From Bacteroidales bacterium (GTDB lineage: Bacteria > Bacteroidota > Bacteroidia > Bacteroidales > WCHB1-69), in assembly GCA_017651425.1 (NCBI GenBank), contig JAGCCZ010000002.1, positions 1 through 40,306 on the forward strand: a DNA stretch of 40,306 bases, in the 5' to 3' direction. A program made the position numbers and the translations under genes. Shown in pieces: positions 28,701 through 36,674 of the stretch; the stretch's first letter is position 1; each line of letters starts with the position of its first letter. The notes under the pieces are model-generated. The model was not told where the DNA came from and searched no databases. It was given only the letters and a program-made list of their open reading frames with translations.

Positions 28701-31700
28701 GTGAAAACAAACCTCCTGGCCCATCAAGTCCAAATATTGCTCGGAGTTGGACAGACCTGTGGTCTTGGTGGTGATGCAATAGCGAGCACCGAGAATCTCT
28801 GAATCTGTGTACCATTTGTGTGATACAGTGGTACGTGTACCGTCTGGATGCCATACGGTATCCACTCTTCCGAAAGGATCGTATGAATAGGACGTGGTCA
28901 GCAGGTTGGCATCTGTTTCCGTAAGGACAAGGCCTGTGGCAGGGTCGTAGCTCTTCCACGCATAGTGTCCGATTGGATTTATGGCATTGATGACAAATCT
29001 TCCTGTGTTGTCATACTGAACTGATAAAATCCTGTCTGCGCACCCTTCCGCTGAAAGGATTGTTCTTCGGGCGTTGCCGAACAGGTCCATAACTTCGACG
29101 GTTTCAGTGACAGTATTCTCATCGTTTTTGGTGGAGTGAGATATCTGTTCGGCAAGGGAGTTGTAGGAGAATTTTTCCTCACGTACAAGCTGCAGGTTGG
29201 AGTTTTCCATAGAAGTTGTCTTGGCTATTGAGTCAATTCGGGTCACCGTAGCACCGTTGGACAAAGGAATGGAACGGTAGAAATACTCTGTGCTGTCGCG
29301 GGTCAGGAAAACGGCATCGGCAGTGTCTCGCACTTGAGTAGTCTGTGTGGTCAAACGTCCGTCCCAGTCGAAGGTTCGGGAAGTTTTTGTTGCGGTTCCT
29401 TCCAGAAGATTTGTCGAGATCTCCTCCTCTATGGCGAGTGACCTTCTGTTTAGGGCCAGCAGACGGCAGAGCGGCCGGTAATCGGCTGTTGACACAAGGG
29501 AGTTTCCCATTCTGGTTTTTTTCCGCACCGGCATCAGCACGTCCTGCCACACCTGATTTGATTTAATGTTCTCCAGCCAGATGGTGTCGGAAACATGTCG
29601 CGTGAGGTTGGATGTTACGGTCTTGGAGAAGCCCATAATCTGTTGGCGTCGGTAGCTGTACATCGGGTTCTCAAATCCGTATGTGGTGTGGTGAAGTTGG
29701 GAGAGTTGTCCTCCTGTGGAAGTAAGGGTGTCCACCACACAAAAGTGGTAGGGTGGTGCACTGAAGTATGAGGAATAGCGGGTACATACGCCGCAGATGT
29801 CCTTGTAATGCCATTGGCGGAAGGAGGCATCGCCTGCAGTGACACGCCCGACCTGACGGCGTTGGCCGTCTGCTCTGAAATCATATATAAGAACTCTGCT
29901 ATAGTATCCTGATGCGCTTTTGAGGGCTGCGATGTCAAGACGGCTGTCGCCGTTGAAGTCGCCAAGGAGGATGGGATGGGTCGGGTCTGTACTGGTGAAA
30001 AGGTTCGGTTGTTGGAGATAGATGGTGTTGTCATAGAGGAAGTGCAGTGTGTCGCCATAGTAACCCCTGCCGAGATAATGGCGGACCTGCACAACTCCTG
30101 TGTTTTCTGTAAAGGTCAGGATGTCCGCAAGCCCATCGTTGTTGATGTCGGCAACTTGGAGGGGAAGAGTGCTGCATCTCTGGTATGGGGCAACATCCAA
30201 AGGGGTTCCATAGGTAAAGCTGGTACCGTTGCCGAAGGCCACTTTATACACGTTTTTGGGGTCGGAATTGACGCGATACAGCATATCGGAGATGCCGTCG
30301 CCGTTGAAATCGCTGAACGCAACTATTCCAATGCCGGAAGGAAGAGTTGTGCGGCGCAAAAGCGTGAACCTGTCATCATCATAATGGTACAAGGATAGGA
30401 ATCTGTCAGGAACTGCAAATTCCAGCTGTCCATCCCCGTCAATGTCCAGCAAATAAAAAGAACCTTCTTCACTTGACCCGTAGGCAACCGATGAGCTACC
30501 GTGTTCCATACCTATCGCACAGACATAGCCAGTGTTATCGGCAAAAAGCAGTTGCTGACGGTCGTTTCCGAAAAAAGCACCGGTATATATCAGCCGGATG
30601 TCGTTGGTAAAAACCATTGTGTCACTAAAAAGGGTGGTTTGTAACAGTCCATTGGTATAATGAGATGAGGTGGCAAAAAATTTCTTGCCCTTTTTAAAAA
30701 CTGTCAGCACTTCGCTGAACCCGTCCCCATCAATATCGGCGGGCAGGCATTCTCTGACCGACCATCCGTGTGCCGTGTCGGCAAGCAGAGTTCCAGCATC
30801 CACGAATCCATTGCCGTTGTTTCGCAGGAACTGCACTTTGGTGGATTGTTGCTCCACAATGTCGCAGAAACCGTCTTTGTCAATATCGGCAACAATATGG
30901 TTTTCTCCATAATTCATAGGAGAAACCAGTTTTGTCACCGTATCGGCGGACCCGTATGCCGCTGTATTCCAGGAGATTAGCGTCGGGTTCAGGACCGTGC
31001 CGTCAGCAGTTGCCAGTTGCACACTGAAGAGTTTCTTTGGGATGTCATCCGTATAGGCAAAATTGTACTGCCGCACATTCTCGTATCCAGTGCCGCCAAA
31101 GTACTGTACCTTGATATTGGACAATAATTGCTCCTGTCGGATTTCATCACCTGCCACAAACGAGGAACCGATATGAATACCCGTTGTGTATTCAAACGAA
31201 ACCCGTGCGTAAGGATTCAGTCCTGCCGCCACATTCCCTGTATAGTCAATATGATCTATCCATATTTCCGAACCGGAATTCCCATAGTGATAAGTCATAT
31301 AGTTTCCGTGACTGTCCGTTATTTTGTTGATAAACCAACACAGGACGGATGTACCGACCATCTGCCGGGAATCCTGACTATAACCGTATTCGACAACACT
31401 GCCGTCTTCAAGGAAGACTTTGAAATACAGAGGACCGTCTCCTTGCTGTCCGTATGAGACAACGGTGGAGTGGTCTTCAAATTCCGGATAATACGTCGTG
31501 CCGTCAAGACCGTACATCGTCGGGTCCAGACAAACCAGTCTGTTTCCGTTCAGCGCAAACCGGTCTGTGTAATCCAGGCTGACGGAAGACGAGGAGTGGT
31601 CAAGGAAAGGGTTTTTTCCTGTCCTTTGGATGGCGGAAATGCCTTTCAGGACGCAGGATTCACCCAATAATCCTGTCCCTGCCGTACTGTTGTATTCCAC

Positions 31701-31904
31701 GCCCAAGTTCGGCTGAACTCCCTTCGTGCCCGGCACCACCTCTATGGGGATGGTGTATGTGGCGTTCCCGATAGCACCGACTCCTGCCTCGTATGGAATT
31801 ATGCCCACAGGTAGCGATGTGTTTTGGGCATACAGGCGGAATGGCTGAAGGAACATCATCACCAGCATCACCCCAAATGCGTATGTTACCGCTTGTTTAG
31901 CCAT
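25749..31904 (-). CDS. SpvB/RHS-repeat polymorphic toxin with C-terminal HExxHxxH metallopeptidase-like tip
   Basis: The protein has 2051 residues. The ATG at 31904 is chosen over an in-frame TTG at 31931 that would overlap the upstream gene. A signal peptide ends near residue 27, then an SpvB-type domain extends to about 300. VCBS/FG-GAP repeats (DIDKDG, DIDGDG, DFNGDG, DINNDG) occur near 335, 386, 485, 531, 581 and 643. YD/RHS repeats (YDPFGR, YNAFGN, YDRLGR) run from about 1030 to 1690, and the RHS core end (GRLYDP, SYCLNNPLQYVDPSGE) lies near 1732. A Gly/Ala-rich hydrophobic stretch covers about 1740-1850. The AT-rich tip carries HELIHAYH at 1981-1988, followed by ERVAYQ. The tip looks like a zinc metallopeptidase, resembling NleD-like M91 effectors. 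No T9SS tail is present. The target is unknown. Confidence 0.92.
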   Translation of the reverse strand: MAKQAVTYAFGVMLVMMFLQPFRLYAQNTSLPVGIIPYEAGVGAIGNATYTIPIEVVPGTKGVQPNLGVEYNSTAGTGLLGESCVLKGISAIQRTGKNPFLDHSSSSVSLDYTDRFALNGNRLVCLDPTMYGLDGTTYYPEFEDHSTVVSYGQQGDGPLYFKVFLEDGSVVEYGYSQDSRQMVGTSVLCWFINKITDSHGNYMTYHYGNSGSEIWIDHIDYTGNVAAGLNPYARVSFEYTTGIHIGSSFVAGDEIRQEQLLSNIKVQYFGGTGYENVRQYNFAYTDDIPKKLFSVQLATADGTVLNPTLISWNTAAYGSADTVTKLVSPMNYGENHIVADIDKDGFCDIVEQQSTKVQFLRNNGNGFVDAGTLLADTAHGWSVRECLPADIDGDGFSEVLTVFKKGKKFFATSSHYTNGLLQTTLFSDTMVFTNDIRLIYTGAFFGNDRQQLLFADNTGYVCAIGMEHGSSSVAYGSSEEGSFYLLDIDGDGQLEFAVPDRFLSLYHYDDDRFTLLRRTTLPSGIGIVAFSDFNGDGISDMLYRVNSDPKNVYKVAFGNGTSFTYGTPLDVAPYQRCSTLPLQVADINNDGLADILTFTENTGVVQVRHYLGRGYYGDTLHFLYDNTIYLQQPNLFTSTDPTHPILLGDFNGDSRLDIAALKSASGYYSRVLIYDFRADGQRRQVGRVTAGDASFRQWHYKDICGVCTRYSSYFSAPPYHFCVVDTLTSTGGQLSQLHHTTYGFENPMYSYRRQQIMGFSKTVTSNLTRHVSDTIWLENIKSNQVWQDVLMPVRKKTRMGNSLVSTADYRPLCRLLALNRRSLAIEEEISTNLLEGTATKTSRTFDWDGRLTTQTTQVRDTADAVFLTRDSTEYFYRSIPLSNGATVTRIDSIAKTTSMENSNLQLVREEKFSYNSLAEQISHSTKNDENTVTETVEVMDLFGNARRTILSAEGCADRILSVQYDNTGRFVINAINPIGHYAWKSYDPATGLVLTETDANLLTTSYSYDPFGRVDTVWHPDGTRTTVSHKWYTDSEILGARYCITTKTTGLSNSEQYLDLMGQEVCFHKNGAYYDTRYNSDGTLYRTSAPYMRGTSEGNKIWHTYSYDAFGRKTYETAPYTELSYSYSGRTVSTHDHLRQTNTTQTLDAAGRLVATTDPGGTVEYTYDFETFGGKTVLRSNAIVGGHTTTVLTDLDGNRILLADPDADTIRYTYNAFGNLVRQVDARGDTTAMQYDRLGRVTQKRLSGQASETHTWNYVYDPYSTTNRGRGQLHYIQYNGNTAEFFSYDSLGRPSQHTRYIDGTSYTESQTYNDIGLTDTITFPDGFALRNGYNDKGLLETVTRTSDSKQLYKVYTRNIYLQPTRCGYGNGTATDYEYNAYGLLTRINTGNKIYQQDPGQPDLPEPPPIIRPMGVNDPPAFGEYNFDIDSTVQNFRYFYDAAGRLVQRTQKNSQYETFQYDNLDRLTSFTQGTSGGTAQTFSTAYDPQGNITGNTLAGTYQYDSDKPHAVTSVTPSADFPDAISAAQCETEYNLFNRPSRIAEGDVEILLEYGHDGQRVKAVFKRNGQMERTRYYISANYEKEVSADRIETHYHYIYGANGLAALCVRRNGVDSLYYVHPDHLGSYTHLTNTDKQVVRALHFDPWGNVKTDTNWTVFDTTSLADSTLYFRFERGFTGHEHYAELNIINMNGRLYDPVIARFFSPDNYVQSPGFTQSYNRYSYCLNNPLQYVDPSGESIIALGFAIGALANVFFQMITGNINSGSDFLFSAFIGGIAGAVSGAVGSAAAASAGVGGFLGGAASGAASGAAGGFIAGTGNALIGGSDFATALGYGWLGGAAGALFGGLTGGLASGITDAIHGFNFWDGHGYIEQELGYSISEDKISYYKKLSDNYNSCYYLSENDEHLRTRVCDIFDVDFDWDITKFTTYVDKKYGLTSSGIYVNLDTKGLVSGYVTTFPREVHISPYYVNASDVEFMECVGHELIHAYHLYAIPSYYRPYSERVAYQYSYDVYWRNGYYSQAIGIIPHASIKGYWGYYPSQYIIPSPLFHLH

Positions 31905-31909
31905 TTTCC

Positions 31910-32392
31910 CTATTTTTTGATGATTTTCCAAGTCTCCTCAACGCCATCCATTTTAACATTCAACAGGTAGATACCTGCAGGATAGGAAGAGAGATCTACT
32001 TTGATAGAAGATGAAGAAAAGGTGCTTTGTTGCAGGATGTGCCCTGCAAGGGAGGAAATCTTGTATTGTCCGTTGGTGACAGAATGTTCAAATTGAACGG
32101 TTATAGTCCCTGACGTGGGGTTGGGATAAATAGTAACAGCATAATTACCGATTTTATCGGAAAAGGTATCTTTTTGCTGTTGTAGGGTGCCTAATCCTTG
32201 TGTGGTGGGGATCGTATCACTGATAGCACTTTTCAGTCGCACAACCTTTCGAAACACCCTGTTGCCCATAGCATCGTATTCGTACTGCCGGGGCAAAGCC
32301 TGTTGCGCAAAAGCAGAGACTGTTAACAACAACAAAATGGCAACCCCTGCAAATTTAAAATTGATAGAATTGTGTTTGAAAATAAAGGTCAT
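31910..32392 (-). CDS. small T9SS-tailed exported protein with one RHS-like motif
   Basis: The protein has 160 residues: a signal peptide (hydrophobic core VAILLLLTVSAFAQ), then YEYDAMGNRVFRK, a single YD/RHS-type motif, then a linker and a complete type A T9SS sorting domain (residues about 85-160, IYPNPTSGTITV ... PAGIYLLNVK). Nothing else is folded in between, so the protein is essentially a T9SS signal with a short RHS-like tag. It lies five bases before the RHS giant's ATG and is transcribed first. The giant has a signal peptide but no T9SS tail of its own, so this protein may serve as its adaptor or anchor at the T9SS. It could alternatively be the decayed end of an older RHS gene. Confidence 0.8.
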   Translation of the reverse strand: MTFIFKHNSINFKFAGVAILLLLTVSAFAQQALPRQYEYDAMGNRVFRKVVRLKSAISDTIPTTQGLGTLQQQKDTFSDKIGNYAVTIYPNPTSGTITVQFEHSVTNGQYKISSLAGHILQQSTFSSSSIKVDLSSYPAGIYLLNVKMDGVEETWKIIKK

Positions 32393-32454
32393 ATAATGTA
32401 AATCTAAATATATTAATCAAAAATGCATTGTCTTTTTCACGCCTCGTTTTTTGG

Positions 32455-32462
32455 CAAAGATA
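32455..32462 (-). promoter_or_regulatory. -7 box of the RHS operon
   Basis: On the minus strand TATCTTTG matches TAnnTTTG exactly. The upstream region has only a weak -33 candidate (a TTTTTG about 15 bases away). The leader to the ATG at 32392 would be about 57 bases. Nothing else with a promoter pattern is seen before the three-gene cassette. Confidence 0.5.
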
Positions 32463-32855
32463 CACTTTTTCAAGTTACAAAAACCCTTTCCGCCCGTATG
32501 TGACGAAATTATGACGAAATTCAAAAAAAGTGAGAATGCCTCGTTTTTGGACTTTTGCTTAAGTTACTAATAAACAATATTTTACCATTGTCTTATTCAT
32601 ATCTTGAAAAAAATGAAAAAATGATGAAAATGAAAATGCCTTGCCGTCAAATTGCCCCCAAAAAGAGACGAATAAGGGAATTATGACATCGGTTTCGGAA
32701 TACTTTCGTGTTTTTACCGCACTAATAAATGATACTGTGTTGCTGCCCGCACACCTACGGCGTGCGATGATGATGATTGCCCCTCATTGCTACCGACACC
32801 GGCAGACCTGACGGCCTGCCCGAGGTAACAACAGCATTATCCAATGACCATATTT
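32463..32855. other. non-coding region upstream of the RHS operon
   Basis: No gene is supported here. The first 230 bases are AT-rich upstream DNA of the RHS operon. From about 32740 it turns GC-rich and holds imperfect hairpins: CGCAC/GTGCG near 32749-32768, and a longer stem around 32790-32830 pairing CTACC-GGCAG with CTGCC-GGTA. It then runs into the 56-bp-period repeats. Confidence 0.5.
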
Positions 32856-32951
32856 TCTACCGAGCTCTTGCCCCTGTCGGGGCTGCTCAAGGAAAATGAT
32901 TATCTATTATTTCTACCGAGCTTTAGCCCCTGACGGGGCTGCTCAAGGAAA
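32856..32951. repeat. 56-bp-period intergenic repeat, locus 2, two copies
   Basis: Two 40-base copies start at 32856 and 32912, exactly 56 bp apart. They share TCTACCGAGCT, a GCCCC-4-GGGGC hairpin and GCTGCTCAAGGAAAA, and the spacer ending TATCTATTATT also matches the spacer at locus 1 (17079-17093). As at locus 1, the array ends shortly beyond the 3' end of a minus-strand gene, here the 2-hydroxyacid dehydrogenase gene. Confidence 0.85.
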
Positions 32952-32997
32952 ACTCTTAACTATAAACTATAAACTCTTAACTCTACAGCCCTCCCCC

Positions 32998-33939
32998 TCA
33001 GCAGAACATTGTCACGATTTTTTCCAAGGCGACTTTGGCGTGGCGCAGTTCGGCGTCGAGGGTCTGGCCGCCCACGTGCGGGGTGAGGATGACGTTGTCT
33101 CTGGCGGCGAGGGCGTGCATCGCCTCGGGCCACTCGGCCTTGGGGAGGTTCTTGAGGCGTGTGCTCTCATACTCGAGCACGTCAAGGGCGGCGGCGGTCA
33201 CCTTGCCGGCTTGCAAGCCGCACTCTAACGCCGCGCAGTCCACCACCAACCCGCGAGAGCTGTTGAGCAGCAGGAACGGGTGCGGCATCTGTTCGATGAA
33301 GGCGTCGTTGACGAAGTGTTTGTTCTCAGGGATATAGTTGACGTGCAGGGAGATTACGTCACAACGAGTGCACAATTCCTCCAAAGAGACCATCGTGGCG
33401 TTCTGGTCGCCCGCATGGGGATTGTAGCGGTCGTAGGCATACACCTTGCAGCCGAGGGCCGTGAGCACGCGCGCGAAGGCGGGTCCTGTGTGCCCGTAGC
33501 CGATGATGCCGTAGGTGTGCGATTGCAGTTCCGTACCCTTGTTCTTCTCGCGCAGCCATTCGCCGGCACGCACCTCCCGGTCGGCGGCAGAGATGTGGCG
33601 CAGGAGGCCTAATAGCAGGCCGAGGCAGTGCTCCGCCACGGCGTTGGCGTTGCCCTCCGGTGTGGATATCACACGCACACCCCGCGACTCCGCGTAGGCG
33701 ACGTCGATGTTCTCCACACCGGAGCCGATGCGCACGATGAAGCGCAACGAGGGCTTGGTGTCAAGAAGCGCTTGGTCCACCACAAAGCGGCTGCGAATCA
33801 CCAGGCCGAACAGATTGTCCGGCCTGGTGCAGAATTGTTCGTATGTCTCGGTTAGGTCTGTGGTGCAGGCGAACCCCCGTGTCTGGAGTTGCTCCGCCAG
33901 GTACGGGTGAACGCGGTCCACGATGAGGATGCTGGCCAT
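32998..33939 (-). CDS. D-isomer-specific 2-hydroxyacid dehydrogenase (SerA-like)
   Basis: This is a 313-residue NAD-dependent dehydrogenase. Seen: the Rossmann motif GIIGYGHTG at 144-152, the substrate-binding and catalytic Arg in NSSRG (Arg229), Glu256 in LDVLEYES and the catalytic His288 in LTPHVGG. Length and the lack of an ACT domain fit the short 3-phosphoglycerate dehydrogenase or hydroxypyruvate/other 2-hydroxyacid reductase group; the exact substrate is open. The ATG shares one base with the stop of the upstream oxidoreductase gene (TAATG), which indicates translational coupling. It is last in the run that begins at tatD or further upstream. The 56-bp repeats lie just after its stop. 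Confidence 0.92.
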   Translation of the reverse strand: MASILIVDRVHPYLAEQLQTRGFACTTDLTETYEQFCTRPDNLFGLVIRSRFVVDQALLDTKPSLRFIVRIGSGVENIDVAYAESRGVRVISTPEGNANAVAEHCLGLLLGLLRHISAADREVRAGEWLREKNKGTELQSHTYGIIGYGHTGPAFARVLTALGCKVYAYDRYNPHAGDQNATMVSLEELCTRCDVISLHVNYIPENKHFVNDAFIEQMPHPFLLLNSSRGLVVDCAALECGLQAGKVTAAALDVLEYESTRLKNLPKAEWPEAMHALAARDNVILTPHVGGQTLDAELRHAKVALEKIVTMFC

Positions 33940-35192
33940 TATCGGTTGTCCCTTTCGACGTCTTTCTCCAGCTTATCAATCTCCCGTTGCAGTCTGGCGG
34001 GCAGCTCGTTTTTCTCCATACACTGGTGGCATCTCATATCCAGCGTGTACATGCGGCCGATGCAGTAGTTGGAATGGCGGCAGCCGCTGCGGGTCACCTC
34101 ACCCGACTGGAGTTTGTTGACGAAGTCGGTGTCCTGGATCAGGGCGCGGGCCATTTGGAAGGCCACGAAGCCGGAATCGAGCACCTTCTCCATATTGTCC
34201 TTGTCCACCATACCGCCCACATAGATGAGCGGCATCTTCAAGGCTTGGCGGAATTTCATGGCGGTGTCGTAGAAATAGGCATCCTTGTAGGGCACGGTGG
34301 GGATGACGATGCGGCCGCCGATGTTGACGCCGAATTTCAGCCACCAGAACTTCTTCATATCCATATAGTAGGCCATCGCCTTGAGGGGCATTGCGCCGTG
34401 CATCACGTGCATAGGGGCTTTGCTGACGAAGCCGGCGGTGAGCACGAGGGCGTGTACGCCAAGACGTTCCAGTTCCTGGGCCACCTTGATGCACTCGTCT
34501 ATCTGCATACCGCTGCGGAAGCCGTCGTACATGTTGGTCTTCACCACGATGGCCATGTCGTCCTTGGCCTCTTCCATCACGCGGGTGATGACGCGGCGCA
34601 TGAAGCGCATGCGGTTTTCCAGCGAGCCGCCGTACTCGTCTTTGCGGCGGTTGGTGTAGGGCGAGAGGAACTGGCTGATGAAGTAGCCGTGGCCGGCGTG
34701 TACCTCAATGCAGTCGAAGCCGGCGCGGCGACACAGATCGACGGCTTTGCCGAAGTCCTCGACGATCTGGTCGATCTCGGGGATGGTGATCTTCTTGGTG
34801 AAGGTGGGCGAATAGAGGTTGAAGCGCCCAGACGGGGAGAAGGGTTTCTGCCCGCAGGTGGCCCGATGGGTCATGTTGCCGCAGTGGCCGATCTGGATGG
34901 AGGCCTTTGCGCTTTCGGCGTGGATGGCATCGGTGAGCTTTTTCAACTCCGGCACAATCTCTTCGCGCAGCCAAAGTTGGCCATCGAAGGAGAGTCCGCT
35001 GCGGCTGACGGAGGCGTAGGCCACGGTGGTCATGCCGATACCGCCTTTGGCGACGGCGGTGTGGTAGTTGAACAGTTCTTCGGTGGGTCTGTTGCCGTGG
35101 GCCATGTTTTCAAAGGCCGCGGAACGGATGGTGCGGTTGCGAAGGGTGATCGGACCGATCTGACAAGGGGTGAAAATTTTGGATTCTGACAT
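33939..35192 (-). CDS. NADH:flavin oxidoreductase, Old Yellow Enzyme family
   Basis: This 417-residue FMN-binding TIM-barrel enzyme reduces activated C=C bonds. Seen: the family signature VHAGHGYFISQFLSP, then NRRKDEYGGSLENRMRF near residues 165-200, a phosphate-binding GGMVDKDNM loop near 320, and a C-terminal extension with a cysteine group, GCRHSNYC ... RCHQC. Related enzymes often carry a Cys-x-x-Cys-x-x-Cys block here; one position is serine in this protein, so an intact iron-sulfur site is doubtful. No second FAD/NAD domain is fused. Cytosolic. It starts seven bases after tatD and is coupled to the downstream dehydrogenase. The substrate is unknown. Confidence 0.92.
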   Translation of the reverse strand: MSESKIFTPCQIGPITLRNRTIRSAAFENMAHGNRPTEELFNYHTAVAKGGIGMTTVAYASVSRSGLSFDGQLWLREEIVPELKKLTDAIHAESAKASIQIGHCGNMTHRATCGQKPFSPSGRFNLYSPTFTKKITIPEIDQIVEDFGKAVDLCRRAGFDCIEVHAGHGYFISQFLSPYTNRRKDEYGGSLENRMRFMRRVITRVMEEAKDDMAIVVKTNMYDGFRSGMQIDECIKVAQELERLGVHALVLTAGFVSKAPMHVMHGAMPLKAMAYYMDMKKFWWLKFGVNIGGRIVIPTVPYKDAYFYDTAMKFRQALKMPLIYVGGMVDKDNMEKVLDSGFVAFQMARALIQDTDFVNKLQSGEVTRSGCRHSNYCIGRMYTLDMRCHQCMEKNELPARLQREIDKLEKDVERDNR

Positions 35193-35199
35193 TGTTATT

Positions 35200-35976
35200 T
35201 TATTTTGGTAATTTCGTGAAGATGTTCTGTGCGTTAAGTGTGGTTTGCTCCATGACGCGCTCTACGGAGACATTGAAGATCTCGGCCATTTTCTGGGCTA
35301 TGAGGGGAATGTAGGCGCTTTCGTTGCGCTTGCCTCTGTGCGGCACGGGAGCCAGATAGGGGGCATCCGTCTCCAAGACGACATGCTCCAGCCCCACGTG
35401 CGTTACGATATCCTGCAGCTTGCTGTTCTTGAAGGTGAGCACGCCGCCCACGCCGATGGCGAAGCCGTGGCGCACGGCCCAGTCGGCCTCCTGCACGCCG
35501 CCGGAGAAGCAGTGCATCACACCGGTAAGCTCGCCCGCCTTGAACTCCTGCAGGATGGCGATGGCCTCCGCGTAGGCGTTCCGAATGTGCAGGGAGAGCG
35601 GCAGCTGACGGTCGCGGGCCCAGCAGAGCTGGCGGCGGAAAACCTCCTTCTGCTCAGCCTCGAACTCGCGGCTCCAGTAGTAGTCCAACCCGATTTCGCC
35701 CACGCCAACCACGTTGGCATCGTCGAAGTGGGGTGCCAGCAGGGCCAGCTCGCGCTCGAAATCTGCGTTTGTGTCTTCGGGATGAAGGCCCACCAGGGCG
35801 AAGATGTTGTCGGGAAAGAGCGACACGGCCTCCTGGATCTGGGCGGGTGTCGCACTGTTCACGCAGCCTAACACCATCTGGGTGACCTGTGCGTCAAGTG
35901 CGCGCTGCACTGTTGCCTCGAAATCCTCGGGGTAATATTCGCGGTACAGGTGAGTGTGCGTGTCAATGTAATGCAT
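35200..35976 (-). CDS. TatD family metal-dependent hydrolase (DNase)
   Basis: The protein has 258 residues with a complete amidohydrolase-type TatD fold: DTHTHL at residues 5-10 (metal-binding HxH), GEIGLDYY near 95 (Glu ligand), LSLHIRNA and VMHCFSGG (His ligands), and ETDAPYLAP (Asp ligand). Family members are 3'-5' exonucleases on single-stranded DNA or RNA, or D-aminoacyl-tRNA deacylases. It is cytosolic and of usual length. A good consensus promoter lies just upstream, inside the end of the previous gene, so tatD can be transcribed separately with the two oxidoreductase genes that follow it. Confidence 0.94.
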   Translation of the reverse strand: MHYIDTHTHLYREYYPEDFEATVQRALDAQVTQMVLGCVNSATPAQIQEAVSLFPDNIFALVGLHPEDTNADFERELALLAPHFDDANVVGVGEIGLDYYWSREFEAEQKEVFRRQLCWARDRQLPLSLHIRNAYAEAIAILQEFKAGELTGVMHCFSGGVQEADWAVRHGFAIGVGGVLTFKNSKLQDIVTHVGLEHVVLETDAPYLAPVPHRGKRNESAYIPLIAQKMAEIFNVSVERVMEQTTLNAQNIFTKLPK

Positions 35977-35993
35977 ATTTTTAAAAAAGGGTG

Positions 35994-36024
35994 CAAAAAT
36001 ACAAAAAAGCCCGTTTATAGCAAA
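35994..36024 (-). promoter_or_regulatory. consensus promoter upstream of tatD
   Basis: On the minus strand TTTG (36021-36024), a 19-base spacer and TATTTTTG (35994-36001) give an exact match to the Bacteroidetes -33/-7 pattern. The -33 box lies within the last codons of the phosphatase gene. The leader before the tatD ATG is about 13 bases. Confidence 0.65.
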
Positions 36025-36662
36025 TCGAGGATTTCATGGGGTGCGGCGATGATGTGTTCCGCGTGCTCGCCTTCCAGCTCCTCGCGGGTGCGGTAGCCCC
36101 AAAGCAGTCCGATGGCCTCGATGCCCGCGCGGTGGGCCGTCTGCATGTCCACAGCGGTGTCGCCGAGGTAGAAGGTCTCCTCCTGTGTGCAGTTTGTGGC
36201 GGCCAGGATGTCATAGACTATTTGCGGGTCGGGTTTCACGGGAACGCCCTCGCGCTGCCCGATGAGAGCGGAGAAGGTGACGGTGGGGAAGAAGTCGGTC
36301 ATCAGCGGCTCCACGGCAAACTGTGCCTTGTTGGTGGCCACGGCTATCTTGATGCCGCGCCGCTGCAGCTCCTCCAACACCTCCTTGACACCGGGATAGA
36401 CGGTGGTCTTGTCGTACATGTGGATGTCGTAGTAAGCCTTGAACTCCCGCAGACAGGTCTCGTGCATAAGCCCAGCCTTGTACCCGTCGGGCAGAATGCG
36501 GCGGATGAGCGTGGGCATTCCGTCGCCCACAAAATAACGGTAGGCATCGACGGGATGGATGGGGAAGCCGTGGCTGGCAAGCACATGGTTCGCGGAGTCG
36601 GCAAGGTCCTCCAGACTGTCGAGCAGCGTGCCGTCCAGATCGAATATGAGCAGTCTCTTCAT
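36015..36662 (-). CDS. HAD superfamily phosphatase, phosphoglycolate phosphatase-like
   Basis: The protein has 215 residues. The nucleophile motif DLDGT lies at 8-12, followed by an alpha-helical cap (SLEDLADSANHVLASHG), a VATNKAQ motif II region near 112 and a late YLGDTAVDMQTAHRAG block with the acidic residues of motif IV. The pattern fits Gph/PGPase-like C1-cap HAD enzymes that remove 2-phosphoglycolate, formed for example when 3'-phosphoglycolate DNA ends are repaired. Substrate range in this family is broad, so the exact role is not certain. It starts 12 bases after rmlC and is followed by tatD, consistent with one transcript. Confidence 0.9.
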   Translation of the reverse strand: MKRLLIFDLDGTLLDSLEDLADSANHVLASHGFPIHPVDAYRYFVGDGMPTLIRRILPDGYKAGLMHETCLREFKAYYDIHMYDKTTVYPGVKEVLEELQRRGIKIAVATNKAQFAVEPLMTDFFPTVTFSALIGQREGVPVKPDPQIVYDILAATNCTQEETFYLGDTAVDMQTAHRAGIEAIGLLWGYRTREELEGEHAEHIIAAPHEILDLL

Positions 36663-36674
36663 CTACGGCGGGAT

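Noticed and set aside
27705..28802. 365-codon open frame on the + strand opposite the RHS gene
   Set aside because: Antisense of clear RHS repeats, with no family resemblance and no promoter or start signal.
32856..32951. Two spaced repeats considered as a mini CRISPR array
   Set aside because: The spacer is conserved between copies and between loci, there are only two units, and no cas gene is nearby.
33987..35189. 400-codon open frame on the + strand
   Set aside because: Exact antisense of the Old Yellow Enzyme gene; low-information Val/Gly/His-rich translation.
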